Numbered from the stretch's first letter, positions 22,040 to 36,358 are shown. The stretch is 64,000 bases of DNA from Parelaphostrongylus tenuis (GCA_019055375.1 JAHQIW010006916.1:1-64000), one strand, 5' to 3'. Numbers and translations are program-made. Notes: a model not told the origin generated them from the letters alone.

Positions 22040-23860
22040 AAGCAACTAACGAAATTCGTTCGTGAGAATAAACTCGCATTAAGTGCCATTTATATGCATG
22101 ATGGCTAAGACTACAGAAATAGGAGAAAGGAACGTTCAGAAAACAGTAACAAAATGCAATGAAACTGAAACGTTTTTGACAATTCCAAGCCTTACAATTA
22201 GGACCAAGTTGAAACGTACGCGTGGTCCGTAGAACTCTTTAACTGACTCCATAAATTATCTCAGCGTACGTGAAACATTCGAAATGATGTTTAAAACTGT
22301 CATAAACATCAGCTAGATCGTGGATCGTTGACCTTCATTGCATCATTCAGCGGTTCCCTTATGCTCGTGCTTCACCAGTGTGTATCCTTTTGAACTAAAC
22401 TTGACTTGATCTGAGCCATTTTGAAAAAAAAAACCATAAGTGGATTAGCACCCATTAAGGAAATCGCAAAATGTGATAAAAATTTGCGAAGCAAACTTGG
22501 CGGTATTAAACTACTTCTTATTTACTTAGAAATTTAGACAGTCCATTTTCACAATTTGTTCGCTCTCCAACACATTTTTCATTCATCTTTTTCTCTTCCT
22601 TGCGATGTCGTCTATGGCGGGGGCTTGTTAGGAGCACGACGGTTGATGTGGGTCTCATACTGCGATCTGTGTAAAAGTGGAAGCGGAGAGTACAGCTGAG
22701 TTATTTCGCAGAGGAAGTCGTCAACCGAACGTGTGGGTGGCCACCCTCGAAGACAGGTACATTCTCGTGGAATTTGCTGCTAAAACTTTGCGTTCGTCGG
22801 TTTTCTGTTCTCTTACCACATGGCTGCCCTTCCGTATTTCGCCATCGATAAATATTTTCTAAATTACGAAGGTGCATAACTTCGAAAACTGAGCTGCGCA
22901 AGCTGGCAGAAGTATGTGAGCGCCAACTAAATTTCACGAGACATCGCTCAGCGCTCTGTGAGTTCGCACCATTTATAATGTGGTTAATGTATTAGCTAAA
23001 GTCTCCTCTGCAGAAGAGGGCACTGAAAGACTGTCAAATTGAAAAGATGAATACATAGTCTGGAGTGTTTGTTTGGTGACTTCATTGAGAGATATGATAA
23101 CAGCCCATGTTACTCTTCCAATTCCTATTTCATGTTGCTTTCTGTAATCATTCAAAGTTAAAGAACATACGAGGTTTCTGCGCTTGAAAAATCATTCATT
23201 TTGATTTTCTATTCTTATAAAATAGGGCTTTCTCCTAATTGTGTGCTGTCCAAACTTATTTCACGCTACCTCGTTCTCATTGAGTATTGTCTCCATTTCA
23301 CTGTCTTTTCAAAAAGACGATGTTATCCTTAAGACGAAGGTATGACAAAAACCCTTTGTCAAAGTGTGCGTCCTTCTCGGCACAATCGAATGACCTTACG
23401 ATCCATTACAGAGCGGTGATACACGGCTCTGACGATTTGGTATCGCTTTGTTGAACTTTCCTTTTCTTATGAGCATGATACATAAGAACAAACGACTGAG
23501 ATTGTAATAGTGATAGAAAAATCATGAAAATTCCCAAAGAGATTTCGCATCTAGTAAAGCTATCAAATTGAGAGTAAATTCACAGAGCATGAAATGAAAA
23601 CAATCGGCCAAACTCGTCAAATTATATCAACAAGACCTTTATGCACTAAGTGCCTCCATATAATTGTAATTTACCGCGTGTAAATAAGAGGCCAACGCAC
23701 TAAACGATATCCATTGAAAGATTCTCCAAACACTTTTATAAAACGGTAAGGATGCTGCTTCTATGGACAAATATCGCAGTCGCAGTCGTGCTCAGAATCA
23801 GCCATTAGCTTTTCCTGAGGCTTATGTGCAAATTGTGCACCTATCGAAGTCCTTGTTTTG
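22040..23860. other. Gene-free stretch
   Basis: No motif-bearing frame or clear repeat seen. Frames at 22677-22862 (plus) and 22701-22937 (minus) overlap each other and match nothing. Confidence 0.5.
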
Positions 23861-23870
23861 TCTTTCTTTG

Positions 23871-25593
23871 GTACTTTTCCGTTATCTCCAACTAGTTTGT
23901 GGCCTTCGGAAGAAACGTATTTCTGTTTCTGTAAAACGTTTTGCTTGTCGTTTGATACTCATATCACGTGAACTTGGATAGTGCATTTTTTTTCTCAAAT
24001 GGCTTGATTTTGGCTCTATAACATCGGAATTCAATTTTGTTCAACATTTAAGCATTTCTCGTCGAATGAAATCTTCTATAACCGGATTCTAATCATAATA
24101 TTTATGATGTGTTTGATATTTGAGATGGAATTATTAGAGCCCTGTAACACTTATAGGATTATTGGGTTTCACACACTCGGATCACTTTTATTTTAGGCAC
24201 TCTTCTAAAATCAAGAAATTTTCTTGACTTTTTCGACCTGTTCCGTAGCCTGTTCGATTGCTCAAATCTACTTCGCCGATATACCTGGGATTTGAAGAAA
24301 ACTTCTTACTCCTCTGTCGCAGTCAGAATAACATAGTGTTTCATCGTGGCGTTTCGGCGCATCGATCGCTAAGCAAAATATTTACCCTAAACTTCTAGCA
24401 ACTGTTCGGTAGTCTAAATTTTGCCAATTTCAGTAATGTATTTGATTTTTTGAGAGGACCATCTAGTGAACTGTAGCAGCCAAAAGCAAATTCGTGTCGC
24501 GTGGTGCAACAGTGGCTCCAGGTCACCAGGTATTGAGCTATGTGAATGGGATTTCGCGATATTAGCACCAGGCCAACGAGCCATCTTAACATTCGCCACA
24601 TAGTAAGTTATTGCAAGTCAACTGCCTTTCAACTGTTTCTGCTTTTCATCGAGTTCATTTAATCATGAGCATTTTTGCTTCTCCAGTTACCGAAAAAGAA
24701 GCTGTCGCGCTACTAAAACACTGTATATCAAAATCAAAGCGTCGGTGCAAAAAGGTCATCAACAAACACTTTACTTCAGCTTACAATTTATCCGGCGGTT
24801 TTGCAAGCATAGGTGTCGCGATAGAGCCAAATTTATAGTCGAAAACTGGTTTGAGAACACTCGCCCTCCCTTTCTAACCGCTCTTCGTTACTTCGTCAGT
24901 TAAACTGAAGAGTCAACATCGATCAGATGGCGCAAGAAAATTCTTGGCATTAACTACAGCGCAGTTGTGGATTGGAATAATTACTTTATGAAATAACTCT
25001 TTCATGCACTCAAAGCTTACCGGCCTCTTAAGAATGATTTTCAATGTAATGCGAGTTTGTCAACCTTTGGAACAAAAGGTTATTTCCAAAGAAATTGTTT
25101 ATCAAAAAAGAGCCTATGAACTGGTAGAGAAGATTTCGAAGTATCAGAGATAATTCTGATTTATGAAGAAATCCACATGCGATTTGTGTCGCGTATTGAT
25201 ATCAATGCTGGTTCACACACAATAGGCGACATAAAGTGCTTACCGAAGGCGAAGTCTAGTATTCTTTTATTTGTTGCAGAGCTCTAAAGAGTCTATCCTA
25301 AAAGCTGAGCAAGCCGCCAAAACTGTTGAAATAAACTCTATTTATTAATCAATATCAGATCACGAAAAACAACTCCTATCCAACGAGAAATGCTTCAATA
25401 AAGTACAAAATTCTATTTTGACTGTTCAGCGTCAAAGGCATGCCATTTCAGGATTAAAATATGCCGTTCAAACTCACTTGAATTGAGCTATCGAATGATT
25501 GCTTGCACTTTGATTCAAAAAATTACGTCTTCACCGAAAGCCTCAAACAGTGTGAAGATAATGGATAAGTACCCTTTCTCTCTACAATGATCG
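23871..25593. mobile_element. Family B inverted-repeat element, copy B2 (with internal additions)
   Basis: The left end reads TTGGTACTTTTCCGTTATC; the right end, inverted, reads GGTACTTATCCATTATC. Inside the right end is GAATTGAGCTATCGAATGAT, the family B subterminal block. The interior (about 1.7 kb) is longer than B1 and includes the 24505-24580 repeat, so other sequence has probably inserted. Confidence 0.55.
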
Positions 25594-25599
25594 GAGGGA

Positions 25600-28500
25600 A
25601 TAGCTGTTAAAAAACCAATCCATAATTTTTATTACATATATTCAACATACTACATGCTATGCGAATTTCTAAGTCGGGCAAAAAACTTGGAAGTATTGTC
25701 CAGTTAGTGCTGAGCAGTTTCTGGATTGAATAAATAACCTGCAAGAACTGCTTAGACGCTCACCTGTTGTGTTTATACGAAGCAGTTCTTTTCACAACAA
25801 TGATGCGGCGGATTGGAAAATGGCATTAATGATGGCATGGTAAAACTCTTCCACAACCAAAGTGGTAGGTAGGGATTTTCAATACAAGCCAGAAAACAGC
25901 AAATTTCTTTTGAATTTCAAACACAGGGAATAGAAAGCATTGAAGAGGTTTGTCTAATCATACAAAATTGCTTATGTATTTGTAAAGGCAGAAAACGCTA
26001 CGACTTTACAGTATTTAGAAGTCCTTTGCAACTGAATTTGATTCGATGATAGAACAGAGTTGAAAACGAGGATTCTATTGGTAATTGAGTATGAAAAATT
26101 GATGGAGGGTAAGGTATTCAGTCCACATAAAATTTCTGAGACCTGTGATCATGTCATGCTTGATATAAATGAGACACGTTCGAATGAGTTTGTTCCTATC
26201 TGATTCATCGCATCAACTCTGTACTCAAATAATGAGCAAGAATAAGTGCTTACACGATTACTAAATGGTCAGCTATGATCACGACATAGGTAATGTTTCC
26301 GACACTTCGCGCGTTGCTCAGCACAGTGATGTGGTGAAAGAATAACTCGGTTCAAGTTGTGCGCAATATGGAAGGTCAGTGGTTTCAAATAGTATTGATT
26401 GTGATTTCTAGAATCTTTTGGCGTGACACGCCAAGTCGCCTGTTGTGAGTTCCCCTGTACTTTTAGTCCTTGAGAAATGTCCCATTATCCATCATCCGTG
26501 AAGGTCTCCGAGCCTTGCTTGTGGACTCGGCTGCTTCATGAGGATTTTCGCCTTCTTTATGAATGTCGCTGAGTGCTAGTTAAGTAGATCTTCCTGTAAT
26601 AGCAAACAGCTACACCATAGTGCCTCCGCGGTTCCATACATGCCCATACATGTTTAGAAAGATTTTAAAAACTGTGAAGAGATGAAAACAGTGATGAGTT
26701 TTGTACAGCGATTAAGACATCAGTCTAACTGCTCTATACGGACCTGGATTCCACGCACTAATCCGTTGACGACTTTGCTGATTGCATCAAAAGGTAGAAA
26801 TTTGCTGACAGAAAGGCATAAGGGCCTCGACTGGCTTTGTGGATAGCACGCGAGCTCCCACAGCAGAGCTAAAGGCATGGCGAATTGGAAAATTACCTGA
26901 GATTTCGAGTTTGACTCAAATCTCTGAACCTGTTGCATCAAGAGTAGCCAGACTAACGCCTACACTATCAGCCGCAATGCATTTGACAACAGGCGCTCAA
27001 CCAACGATTTTATGGGATTATTCACTATCTTTCTAATATTCCCAATTTGGGCAACTTGCTAGGATATCCTCTCATGTTTTTCCTTACACTTGACAATGAT
27101 AGTATCCCGTGGTAATTTCACAGGCAAAAGGAGCCTTGCACACCAGTTATCACCGACCTGGCAGAATCGATACCAGCATTTAGTGAATACGTAGCAATAA
27201 ATAGGTCCCATAATAACCACTGTGTACCAGTGCTTACGTGGAGGTTAAGGACTTCTCATTACAAAACTTCTGAACACAAACGTTTATACAGTCGGCTCAG
27301 TCGTGCAAACACTTTTTCAGAATTTTTTCTTGGCCTTCCCTATGCTGGACCATCGGAGTTTTGAATTGCAATACAGATAATTGAAATCCTTGAATAATTG
27401 TCGACAAAAAAGCCCACTAAAGTATCAGCTTGTTTCGATTGCCCGAAGTGCCAGGGATTTTGAGTACTTTAGTTGAGGTGGAGATATGGTAAGGTGTGAA
27501 ACACAAACCTTTCCTTTCTCCTACAGCGCTATCAAATGAGCTTTCATAAAAAAAAACCCTCTTTGAATTCTTCGAGATTTGTGTGATCGAAGCAGTTCTG
27601 GCAGTTTAAAGAAGGAGTTTTGCCCAGCGATATATAATCGAGATGAAGAAAAAAACGCGTTGTGCATGCAAAACATAGTCTTATTCTGGATGTTACAGCA
27701 CCATAACATGACTTTTGCAATAAACGGTCAAGTATTGCGCTAGCCAGGGACTTAAGCTTTCCAATGATTGCTAACGTTGCTGTGAAAAGTTTTTGTCTAG
27801 CGGGTAAGTTCGAATATTCGTTTGTCGCCGTCTAAGAGGAAAGTACCTATATTTGTAATATCACACCACCGCCAAGAGTGGTCAAGTAAAAGGAGTTCTA
27901 ACTATCTATCCAAATTAAACAGTAGAGCAGAAACAGATGACTTTCATGAATTTTGTTTGCCGAAGCAAGTGTGCTGCACAACTCAAAACAAAAAATGTTC
28001 CTTTCGCAATAACACCAGCTAGGGCACCGTGGTTACAGCTCAGTGTGATCAGTTATTGTACTTATACACTGAATATGAGTACAAATCCGCAGATTTTCAT
28101 ATTGTGCCTCCATAACTTAATGCTAGGCTTTTTTCTGCTTTGAACAGCACCCGTTACAAAATCGGAAGAGCATCACTGAATAAGAGTTTCGGAGACTAAT
28201 CTTTGCCAAGCTGAACGACTGAATAGACACATTTACGATAACGCCCAATTTTTAGTATTGTGCACAGGTCGCAATGCCTTATTTGTTCTCCGACTTACAA
28301 TGATCTCTGTGGAGGTCACATTAGCTGGAATGCCTATCAGTTTGGAAACATTTAATGAAAAATTTGTCCACTACGCTTTCACATGTTGTTTAGTGAAACT
28401 GAGAACATTAGGGTGAGAACAAAGGCAAAATAGAGTAACTTGGGTATAAACAATTTGAAAAGTTCCTGGGAAGCAGCCAGAAGCTTTAACTAAAAGAAAA

Positions 28501-28790
28501 TTAAAAGATAATGCGAAAACAATTGCACAACAAGGCTTCCTTGGCAAAAATAATTCTGCAGATTGCAATACAATGGAATTTTTCATCGATCTCAACTACG
28601 AACATTATTCATTGGATGCAATATTTGTCATTTCACGTGTTCTACTTACTCCTTTTAGTCCACTTTGCTCTTCAGAATATTCCCTGTACCTCGCCCAGTC
28701 TTTTACTCTTTTAATCAGCTCCAATAAGAGCACGTGTAGGTGGTTTTGGAAGTCCTATCAGTAGAAATCCCTGGTCTGTCTTGCGGATCA
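25600..28790. other. Gene-free stretch with decayed repeat arms
   Basis: The block 27590-27845 is an isolated right arm of long-TIR family A (AATGATTGCTAACGTTGCTG, then TTTGTCGCCGTCTAAGAGG). No matching left arm or gene was found. The rest shows no recognised feature. Confidence 0.45.
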
Positions 28791-28880
28791 CAGAGGAATG
28801 GATGGCTTGGTGAGTCATGAGCGCGACATAGAACCATCAACCTTGTGTGCGACACAGAGCACACAATCACTACGCCACAT
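28790..28880 (-). repeat. tRNA-like repeat fragment
   Basis: On the minus strand GTGGCGTAGTGATTGTGTGC (A-box-like) is followed by a weak B box. It shares GGATGGCTTGGTGAG with 20583-20600. Confidence 0.4.
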
Positions 28881-28934
28881 GTAATCATCTCATTGACAGA
28901 AGGGCAAATGATCGCTCTTTTCACTCAAGATACA

Positions 28935-29228
28935 TTTATCATGATCACTGTCATTGTCTTATCATAATAATTATCGTTATCGTTAACACTATCACTGTCA
29001 ATATCACAATCATTATCATTCTAAGTATTATTATCATAATTATAATCATTAACACTATCATTATTATAATCATTAGCAACACTATTATCGTTATCATAAT
29101 ATCATTATCATCATTATCAACGTTATCATTATCATTATCGTTATCACTATCACTACTGTTATCAACATCACAGTCATTATCATTATCTCTATCATTATCA
29201 CAATTATTATCACTATCATTACCAATAA
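28935..29228 (+). repeat. Degenerate ATT/ATC tract
   Basis: About 290 bases made of TTATCATTATC- and ACTATC-like units with C/T/G exchanges, strongly pyrimidine-skewed on this strand. The apparent 155-codon frame over it, all Ile/Ser/Thr/Leu, is an artefact of the repeat. Confidence 0.9.
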
Positions 29229-29239
29229 ACCCAATGATG

Positions 29240-29352
29240 CAGAGTGGTGTGCAAAAACTTTTGCGTCAGCCGGGATTTGAACGAGATCTTACTCTTTCTG
29301 GGAGCATGTGCTAGAACCGTTGCACCACCGACGCTCGCTCTGCACTCCACCC
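29240..29352 (-). repeat. tRNA-like repeat family S2, copy 2
   Basis: Read on the minus strand: GGTGGTGCAACGGTTCTAGC, then a B-box relic before GGCTGACGCAAAAG. The ends AGAGTGGTGTGCA and TGCACTCCACC are imperfect inverted repeats. Confidence 0.75.
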
Positions 29353-30549
29353 TTTCTACGCTGCTTTGAGACTCCATTCAAATCCCTCAAAGCTCTGATG
29401 AAGCAAAAACCGCCGAAAAATCCCATTTCGTCCAAGTTGATATATAAAAGCGGAATATTGGTCATTCACATCAAGGTTCAATGACAGCTAGAATTAGAAC
29501 CACTCCGAGATACAAGACTGTCCTTGTTCGATTTTCGATCAGTATTACTTGTTTGTCCGTTCACATCCCATTCTGCAGCAATCGGATTAGTATCTAATGA
29601 CATGTGGGAAACAAACCTTTAATTTCAGCTTTCATTAGATATCTATGTGGGTGATCAATATACTTCTTTTGAATGCTAGATACCGCAACGTATATCATTG
29701 CGTTGCACACATAATGGGATGCTTTCCGATGTGATAATATTCGCATTAATAAATAAAAATATCAAGAAGACATTTCAAAAATCTTCTAAGCAAAAAAGAC
29801 GATAACACAAAAAACCATCTTCTATGCTATCAGTACATCTGAAGTTCAAGGCCCATAAGCTAGCATAAATTACGGCGTTGGGAGGCACAGTGCTTCCGGA
29901 TAGTGTTTCTGGTAATTTTCTGTTTCCGGATAGGCACTTATAAATTAATATCTTTTGTTGGACAACGACTCTTCATTAGGCTACTAATTATCGTTTGGAA
30001 GGTCTAATAACGCAGAATAAAAATATGCACTTGCTTTTTAGAAAAGCTTTCATACAGTGTTTTGAGATCCGAAGTTTTATTTCGTTAACCATTATTAAGC
30101 GTGAATTTCATGTATGCATTTCCTTTTGAAAAAGGCTTCCTTGTGGCGCTGTGGCAGGAAAAATAAGATTGTGTTTCATACGCCTCTATCATGACGCCCT
30201 ATCACGCGTATTAGGAGCACAATAGAAATCTTCTCCTAGAGTGCTAAAATCGATCGATAGCTCAGATCTCAGAAATTTCAAAAATGTGCTCGGCTTCTGT
30301 ACAGCGCTGTTGCAGGAAAAATAATACTGTGCCTCACATGCGTCTCGTGTTATTGAGCTTATTTTCGCTATTGATTTCGAATTGTTTTCTTCGTTTCGTG
30401 AACAATTTTATTGGAATTATAGCTAAAAGTATGTTCTGCCCTTTTGAACCTTAAGGTTTTCATTTTCAAATCGCGCGTTGCTAAAGCGCTCGCTATCAAG
30501 GCTAAGCTCAGGCCTAAAAAGTCTGAGCTTAACCACGAAAAATATATGG

Positions 30550-31465
30550 GCTCATTCCGGTTATAAGGTTATAAGAACAAATGAATATTCAGCCTCACTC
30601 GTTGTGCAAAAATCTTTCATAGCATTGTTTGCAATCATTCGGAGGCTTAAATTTCTGGTTAGAGCCGTTCGTAGCCGGTTTTTTAAAAAAACGCTTTTAA
30701 AATGCTGCACAGTCCAAAGTAAAAGTATGTTTCACATCGGCCGTGCAATTCACCTATTAGTACGCCGGAAGCACTAAAAGCACGTGGATGTGTAAAGAGA
30801 ATCTCGTAAAATTAAAGTTGACCGTTTAATCTGGAGTATCTTTCAAAGCAGAGAATAAATTTCTAATTCAACAAGCATTGCACATTCATGGGAGAAAATT
30901 AATCGGCTTTCGCGCTTGTCCCCTTTCCGCCCTCGCCGCGGCCCATGAATTTGCCAAAGAACACATGCTGGCGCATGTGAATTGGTCTTAATCTCGTTCT
31001 TTCTTGCTACACTGCAGAAAAACAATTTTTACAAAAAATAAGTGTACAAGAAATAAGCGCAGGTTGAAATCGTTGAATTCTACGCTATTGTATGATTACT
31101 AATAGTCCAAAGAAATAGCTCTGTCCGACGACGTGTGAAATGTAATGCTTTCATTCTCTCACAGGGCTACCAAATGAGCTTCTCCAAAAGGAAAGCACAT
31201 TTATGAGTTCATTGAGATTTGTGCTATTGAAAGACTATAAGCAGTTTCAACAAGGAGTTTTGTCCAGCTAACTATAAGCGAAATACCAAAAAACAGCGCG
31301 TGTTGCATTAGACATAATTTTGTTTTGGATTTCACAGCGTTATAAAACGGTGTTTTGAAAAACCGGCCACACACGGAGCTAGACAGCAATTTAGGTTTTC
31401 AAATAAATACTAACATTTCTATGTAAGAATCTTCTATAACGAATAAAATCAAACATCCATTAATT
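30550..31465. mobile_element. Long-TIR element family A, copy A9 (diverged)
   Basis: The left end has GGTTATAAGAACAAATGAA, then AATCATTCGGAGGCTTAAAT and CGTAGCCGGTTTTTTAAAAA; the right end has ACGGTGTTTTGAAAAACCGG and AAATAAATACTAACATTTCT. These are inverted matches of each other. The interior holds a GTCCCCTTTCCGCCCTCGCC block like that of A1. No transposase. Confidence 0.65.
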
Positions 31466-32104
31466 CACTTGAAACCAGAAAGAACCAGCATATGAACGCG
31501 TAGAGGAAATATTCTAGTACCCAAAACTATATGTTTAGCTGAGATTTCTCACGAGAATGGGAAAATCCTAAATTCAACAACAGAAATCGCCACGCGTGAT
31601 TCAAGCTACGAGGTGGATCAAAGGCACTGCACGGTAGATCCGCCGCGGAGTTTGGTACATTCGCCTCAATCTTATTTTTCTTGCCACAGCGTAGCAAAAC
31701 GGCCTTTCCCAAACAAAGCCTAGTTTTGGTTTCGCTGAACCTTACCTATAGTGTGGTCTCTATTAGTGCAAGGAAGGAGCTATGTCCTGAAAAAATACGC
31801 GTATTTGAAACACAAGTCCATTTTCTTTATTACACTGCTCTAAAAAAACTTTGTAAAAAAATGAGTTTCAAAATGTGCAAGATTCACGTTGTCGATTGGT
31901 AACAACAATCTGAGCAAAAAGCTTTCCCTTGCAAAATATAAAAGTGATATTGCAAGACTAACGTAAAATGTAATTTTATTTTAGTGCTTGAGCGCTGTAA
32001 GAAATCCTTTATAAGAAACAGGTACGTTTTTGCATTCTCCTTACCTTGAGCTTTTGGAAAATATAAAGTTTAAAAGAACATCTAATATCAAATTTACTAA
32101 CCAT

Positions 32105-32370
32105 GGGCAATGACTGCAAAGCAACTGTTAATTATTGCAATGTCGAGTGGTTTTCTCACTTGACACACGTGCAGTATGCCTTCCTCGTCGTCGATTCCTT
32201 TATCTATAGGGCGCATATCCCGTCACAAGGAATTGAACCAAACATAAGGAGCTCTGCTACTGATGAGGTTAAAAGGCGGAAAGAAGTGTCTAACTTTCTA
32301 TAATGCCATAATGGATCCCATGAAAGGCTTAAACTATGTTATCAAATGATGCTGCTTTGAGCGAGGACTC
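32105..32370 (+). repeat. Dispersed repeat shared with 13385-13645
   Basis: See the 13385-13645 entry; here it ends about 95 bases before the terminal-inverted-repeat element at 32466. Confidence 0.5.
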
Positions 32371-32465
32371 AAGAAACAGTTAAATATAAATTTATTAACA
32401 GTTTGTTGAAAACTTCCTCTCCAGCAAAAATTCTCCCTCAAAAGTGCCTATCCGATAGCAGAAAA

Positions 32466-33533
32466 GGGCGCCGTTGTATTATGGCGGCGTCACTTTAGGC
32501 CTTCAGTAAAAGCGTATTCCTTGCTGTTATCTGACAAATGCATGATTATCTGAGTGTGTAAATGAATTAAATTTTGAAGGTATAATTTACTTCTCATATT
32601 GCTTGTTCCAACGCTGCACCAATCGAAGTAAGATTTTGTCTCACATTTGAAGATTTCCCACCTGATAAGAGTTTTCTAAAATGAAATTTGTACCATTACA
32701 TAGAGCAGAATTTTTTGATCAATAAGATGTGTTTGCTGTTAGAAAAAAAATTTTCAGTACTGTGCAATTCGAACAAGAAGAGTGGGTCTCACACATTTGA
32801 AATATCGCTGTTCTCCGCACCTCTTCAGAAACAAGATTCATGTGGCGTAAAATGATCGCAGCTAGAAATATGTGATTGTTGCGACCTTCCGTTTATTTCT
32901 CGCTAATATTCCAGTTGTAATCTCCACCGATTTAGGTGGCGGTGTTTTTAAATCACTCTTGGATGCGATCAAAGTTTTCCGGTCCGAACAGTGATCTATC
33001 CTTTCTTGTGTGTTTGTCAATCTCTGAAACACGATCAATTATTTTTAACAAAAGTTTTTTCTCTAAAAGAGAACATGGACATGTAGAAAAAATTTTGCAG
33101 CGCCGGAGAAGTCTCTGACTTTCATAAAAAAAAACCGCACCTGATTTATGCAGCGGATTGGTATTTTAACTGTACACGCACCCTAAGCGACTAGAAGTGC
33201 TCACTGAGTGTGAAACTCAATATTCTTTCGGCCGTTACAAAGCTCCAAGAAGCTTTTTCCGAAAGTCAAATATACCACTATGATTGGAAAGATTTTCTCT
33301 ATCTAACGATCAAAAGCTTATTGCTGCAAAATGTTTATCCAGTGAGGAATCTTCGAATGAGGAGCAATTTTCTTTTCATTGGTGACAAAATTCAGCTATT
33401 TGAGAAATCAAACATGCCATTGAAATTCACTTGATTTGAGCTACCGATAAACTAAAAAAACGTTTTGCAATAGCAAAATAATACGCTTTTACCGAAGGCC
33501 TCAAAAGGCGCCGCCATAATAAGAACGGCACCC
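32466..33533. mobile_element. Terminal-inverted-repeat element with possible target duplication
   Basis: The left tip GGGCGCCGTTGTATTATGGC continues into TTTAGGCCTTCAGTAAAAGC; the right tip, inverted, is GGGTGCCGTTCTTATTATGG continuing into TGAGGCCTTCGGTAAAAGC. That is about 55 bases of TIR. AGAAAA lies directly outside both tips (32460-32465 and 33534-33539), a candidate 6-base target duplication. The interior contains the family B block TCACTTGATTTGAGCTACCG. No coding capacity. Confidence 0.75.
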
Positions 33534-36358
33534 AGAAAAGCATCATACTTCGCCGGTGATGAAAATGAGTCAAGGCTCCTATCCTAATGAGCATATTTCT
33601 TTATCAACCACGCGTATGGTCATGTGCAGCTTACACAAACTGGCATAATCATATCTTATCTCTGTTTGTCGCTTCTGTCTTTTCCTATCAATGAAACCAC
33701 CATAGTGATTATCTCACTGACTCAAGTCAATTAGTATAATATCATACCACCTTCTCTTGCACATTCTCCATGAACTTTTCAAGCATAAAATTTTTCTTCT
33801 CATTATTCATATTGCACTTTCACTCTTTGTCAGTAGAGCAGGCCATTATGACAACGAAACGAGCAAATGACACAAGTCTCACTGATTCTTATTTGTGTTT
33901 GTAGGAAACGCAAGTCATGTTGTCATTGAAAACTTCTCTGCTATAGTAAACTGATGGAGGTGCTTTGTGCTAGATTTTATTAAATAGTTTGAAGGTTCCG
34001 GTTTGCTCACATCAGATGCTTACGACTTCTCTCCAAGAAAGATCGCAATGACGGTGATGTCGGCAAACACGAAGACATGGACCTCCAAAGGTGAATTGTA
34101 GAGCATTTCTAAGAATTGCTGTACCTTCCGGCATGGACTTAGGAATCAGCTAAGAAAGCGCTCCTCATTGTCAAGTGTGTCCATGAAAAAAGTGTTTTTT
34201 GAGTAGTCCATCATATAGTCGATTCCACTATTCACCTCCTAGAACAAAATTTCACACTAGAAATAATGATTGTAAAATCTACGTTCATAATAATTTTTGC
34301 ACAACCGACTATGAGCTTCTCTATTCATCTGAAGCTTTCTTAGAAAAATAGAACACTTTTGCGCAATGTTCTGGTGCGGGCACGCACTGATAATTATACT
34401 ATGCTATAGGCTCAAGGCCCTAATTCAACCACACACGGTCAACCAATCTGCATCTGTTGGAGTTGGGATATTGATAACAGAAATGTGTGGAAATCTTCTT
34501 CTAGTCCACATAATCTTGCATCGGTGTGTATTACAAGCTGGAAACGTCCCAGAAGCTATTCTGGAATTCCGCAAAGTATTAACTTGACCTCAAAGGGCAG
34601 TCGATTCTTACGTGACAATGGCAGAGCTTCTGTAGATTAGAAATGTAAGGATGCAAATACATTGAAAGATGAGCTGTGATCCGCACAATACGTGAAATCA
34701 GGCCATGTAAAAAGAATTATCAACGACAATCGTTCCCTCGGTTACCAAGAATAGGCAGGGTTTCAATATCCCTCTTAATTCATTTCACAACAGCTATCCT
34801 GTTTTCTTCGTTTGTTTAGGCTTTGATATTGGAATGAAAAGTATAGAGAAGGATGAAAAAAGACTTTGGAAGCCTAAAAAGTTGTGCAATGTGCACCACT
34901 GTCTGTACCTTTGATACAGCATATTCTAGACCCCGTTTTTTACCGTTTTATTAGAATGCGATATCTATGTACACCGAGATTTATTTATATTTCCCGTGGA
35001 AGACGAAGAAAATAAGACCCACTGAGTATTCTGGCAAGGTCGTTCTACTGCTCAGTCTTCAGAAGAAAAGGAAGAAAGAGATCACAGGCTAGAAAAGGGG
35101 CTATATGGGCGAAATTCGAAAGGCTGTCCAGTTTTGCATGGACATCATAGGGCTCATGCCCGGGATGTTATGATAACCCCACCACACAATTAGAACACCT
35201 AATTAGGTTCTGAAGTCGATTGGGTTGGTGAAAGCTAAAAAGTTTTTTTGAAAATGCGAACCTTACAAAAATATACTTTATCGTAATAGAATATACTGAG
35301 GCCTTCAGAGGCCAGCATGCATCTCCATTGCTAAACGTACGTTCCGGCCTTCTTGGACATCTCATCAGTAGCATATGCCTCTCGGTTCATCACTACAACT
35401 AAGGGATGCGGCGCCGAAGATCTATCACTCTCCGTCAAGTAAAGATCACTCGGTCTGAAGCGATTTTTTCCAGTCGATGAGTCGCCGCTGTTAAACGCGC
35501 ATATAGCATAGCTTCAAATCTACTATTTTGAAATCTCTTTTGAAACTCAGCACAATCTAACAAAATTTATCAGTCGTAAACCTTCAACAGATGAAATCAG
35601 CTTAGACCGCAATAATATTTTTTCTTTTCAAGGACGTAGAGGATACACTCAACGCCGGTGCCTTAGTTGTGGGAAATGAATTGAAACGCATAAGCTAGTG
35701 ATGAGGTGTGCGAAAATGGCAAAACGTATGTCTAGCACTGAATATGTCATACCACACTTATAAGAGGCTTAAAACGTTCTATCAAATTGTGATGAATTTT
35801 AGCGAGGTGTCATAATAGTCGATTTGAAGGTGTGATTTATACTAATCTATCATTAACACATCAATAGTAATGTCTGTCACGTAACGCTCATGCATGCCTA
35901 AGATTAATTCTGCCTTTCAACTGTAGATTTCAACAAGGAAATTGATCGATGACACTGATGCGTTATACATATGAAAAGCGATTTTTATTATTTAACTAGG
36001 AATTTTTTCCTGTCTTCGAAAGTAATTCCAGGTAGAACGTATGACTCTGATGCTGCAAGATTTCTTCTACACGTGCATGTGATTTCCGTGCTTCCAACGA
36101 CGTAATAGTACAATTTCGCAGTCGATGCTAAACATAACTACTTTGTATTTTACAGCGCCGTAAAGAGTTCTTCTCAAAAAGCGGCTACTTACAGCAGTAG
36201 CCAGAGGTTTAAGCTTTTGAATGATCACTAACACTCTTATAAAAAGTTCTTGTCCAACGAAAGGTCTCTTTTTTATCTGTCTTTTGATGACGGGAGAACA
36301 CCAAATTTTTATCCCAGCATGTGCTATTTTCACCATTTTCATCACATGTAATCATTTG

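Noticed and set aside
28847..29314. 155-codon plus-strand ORF
   Set aside because: It is the translation of the ATT/ATC tract plus a tRNA-like repeat; composition is almost only I, S, T, L, N and V.
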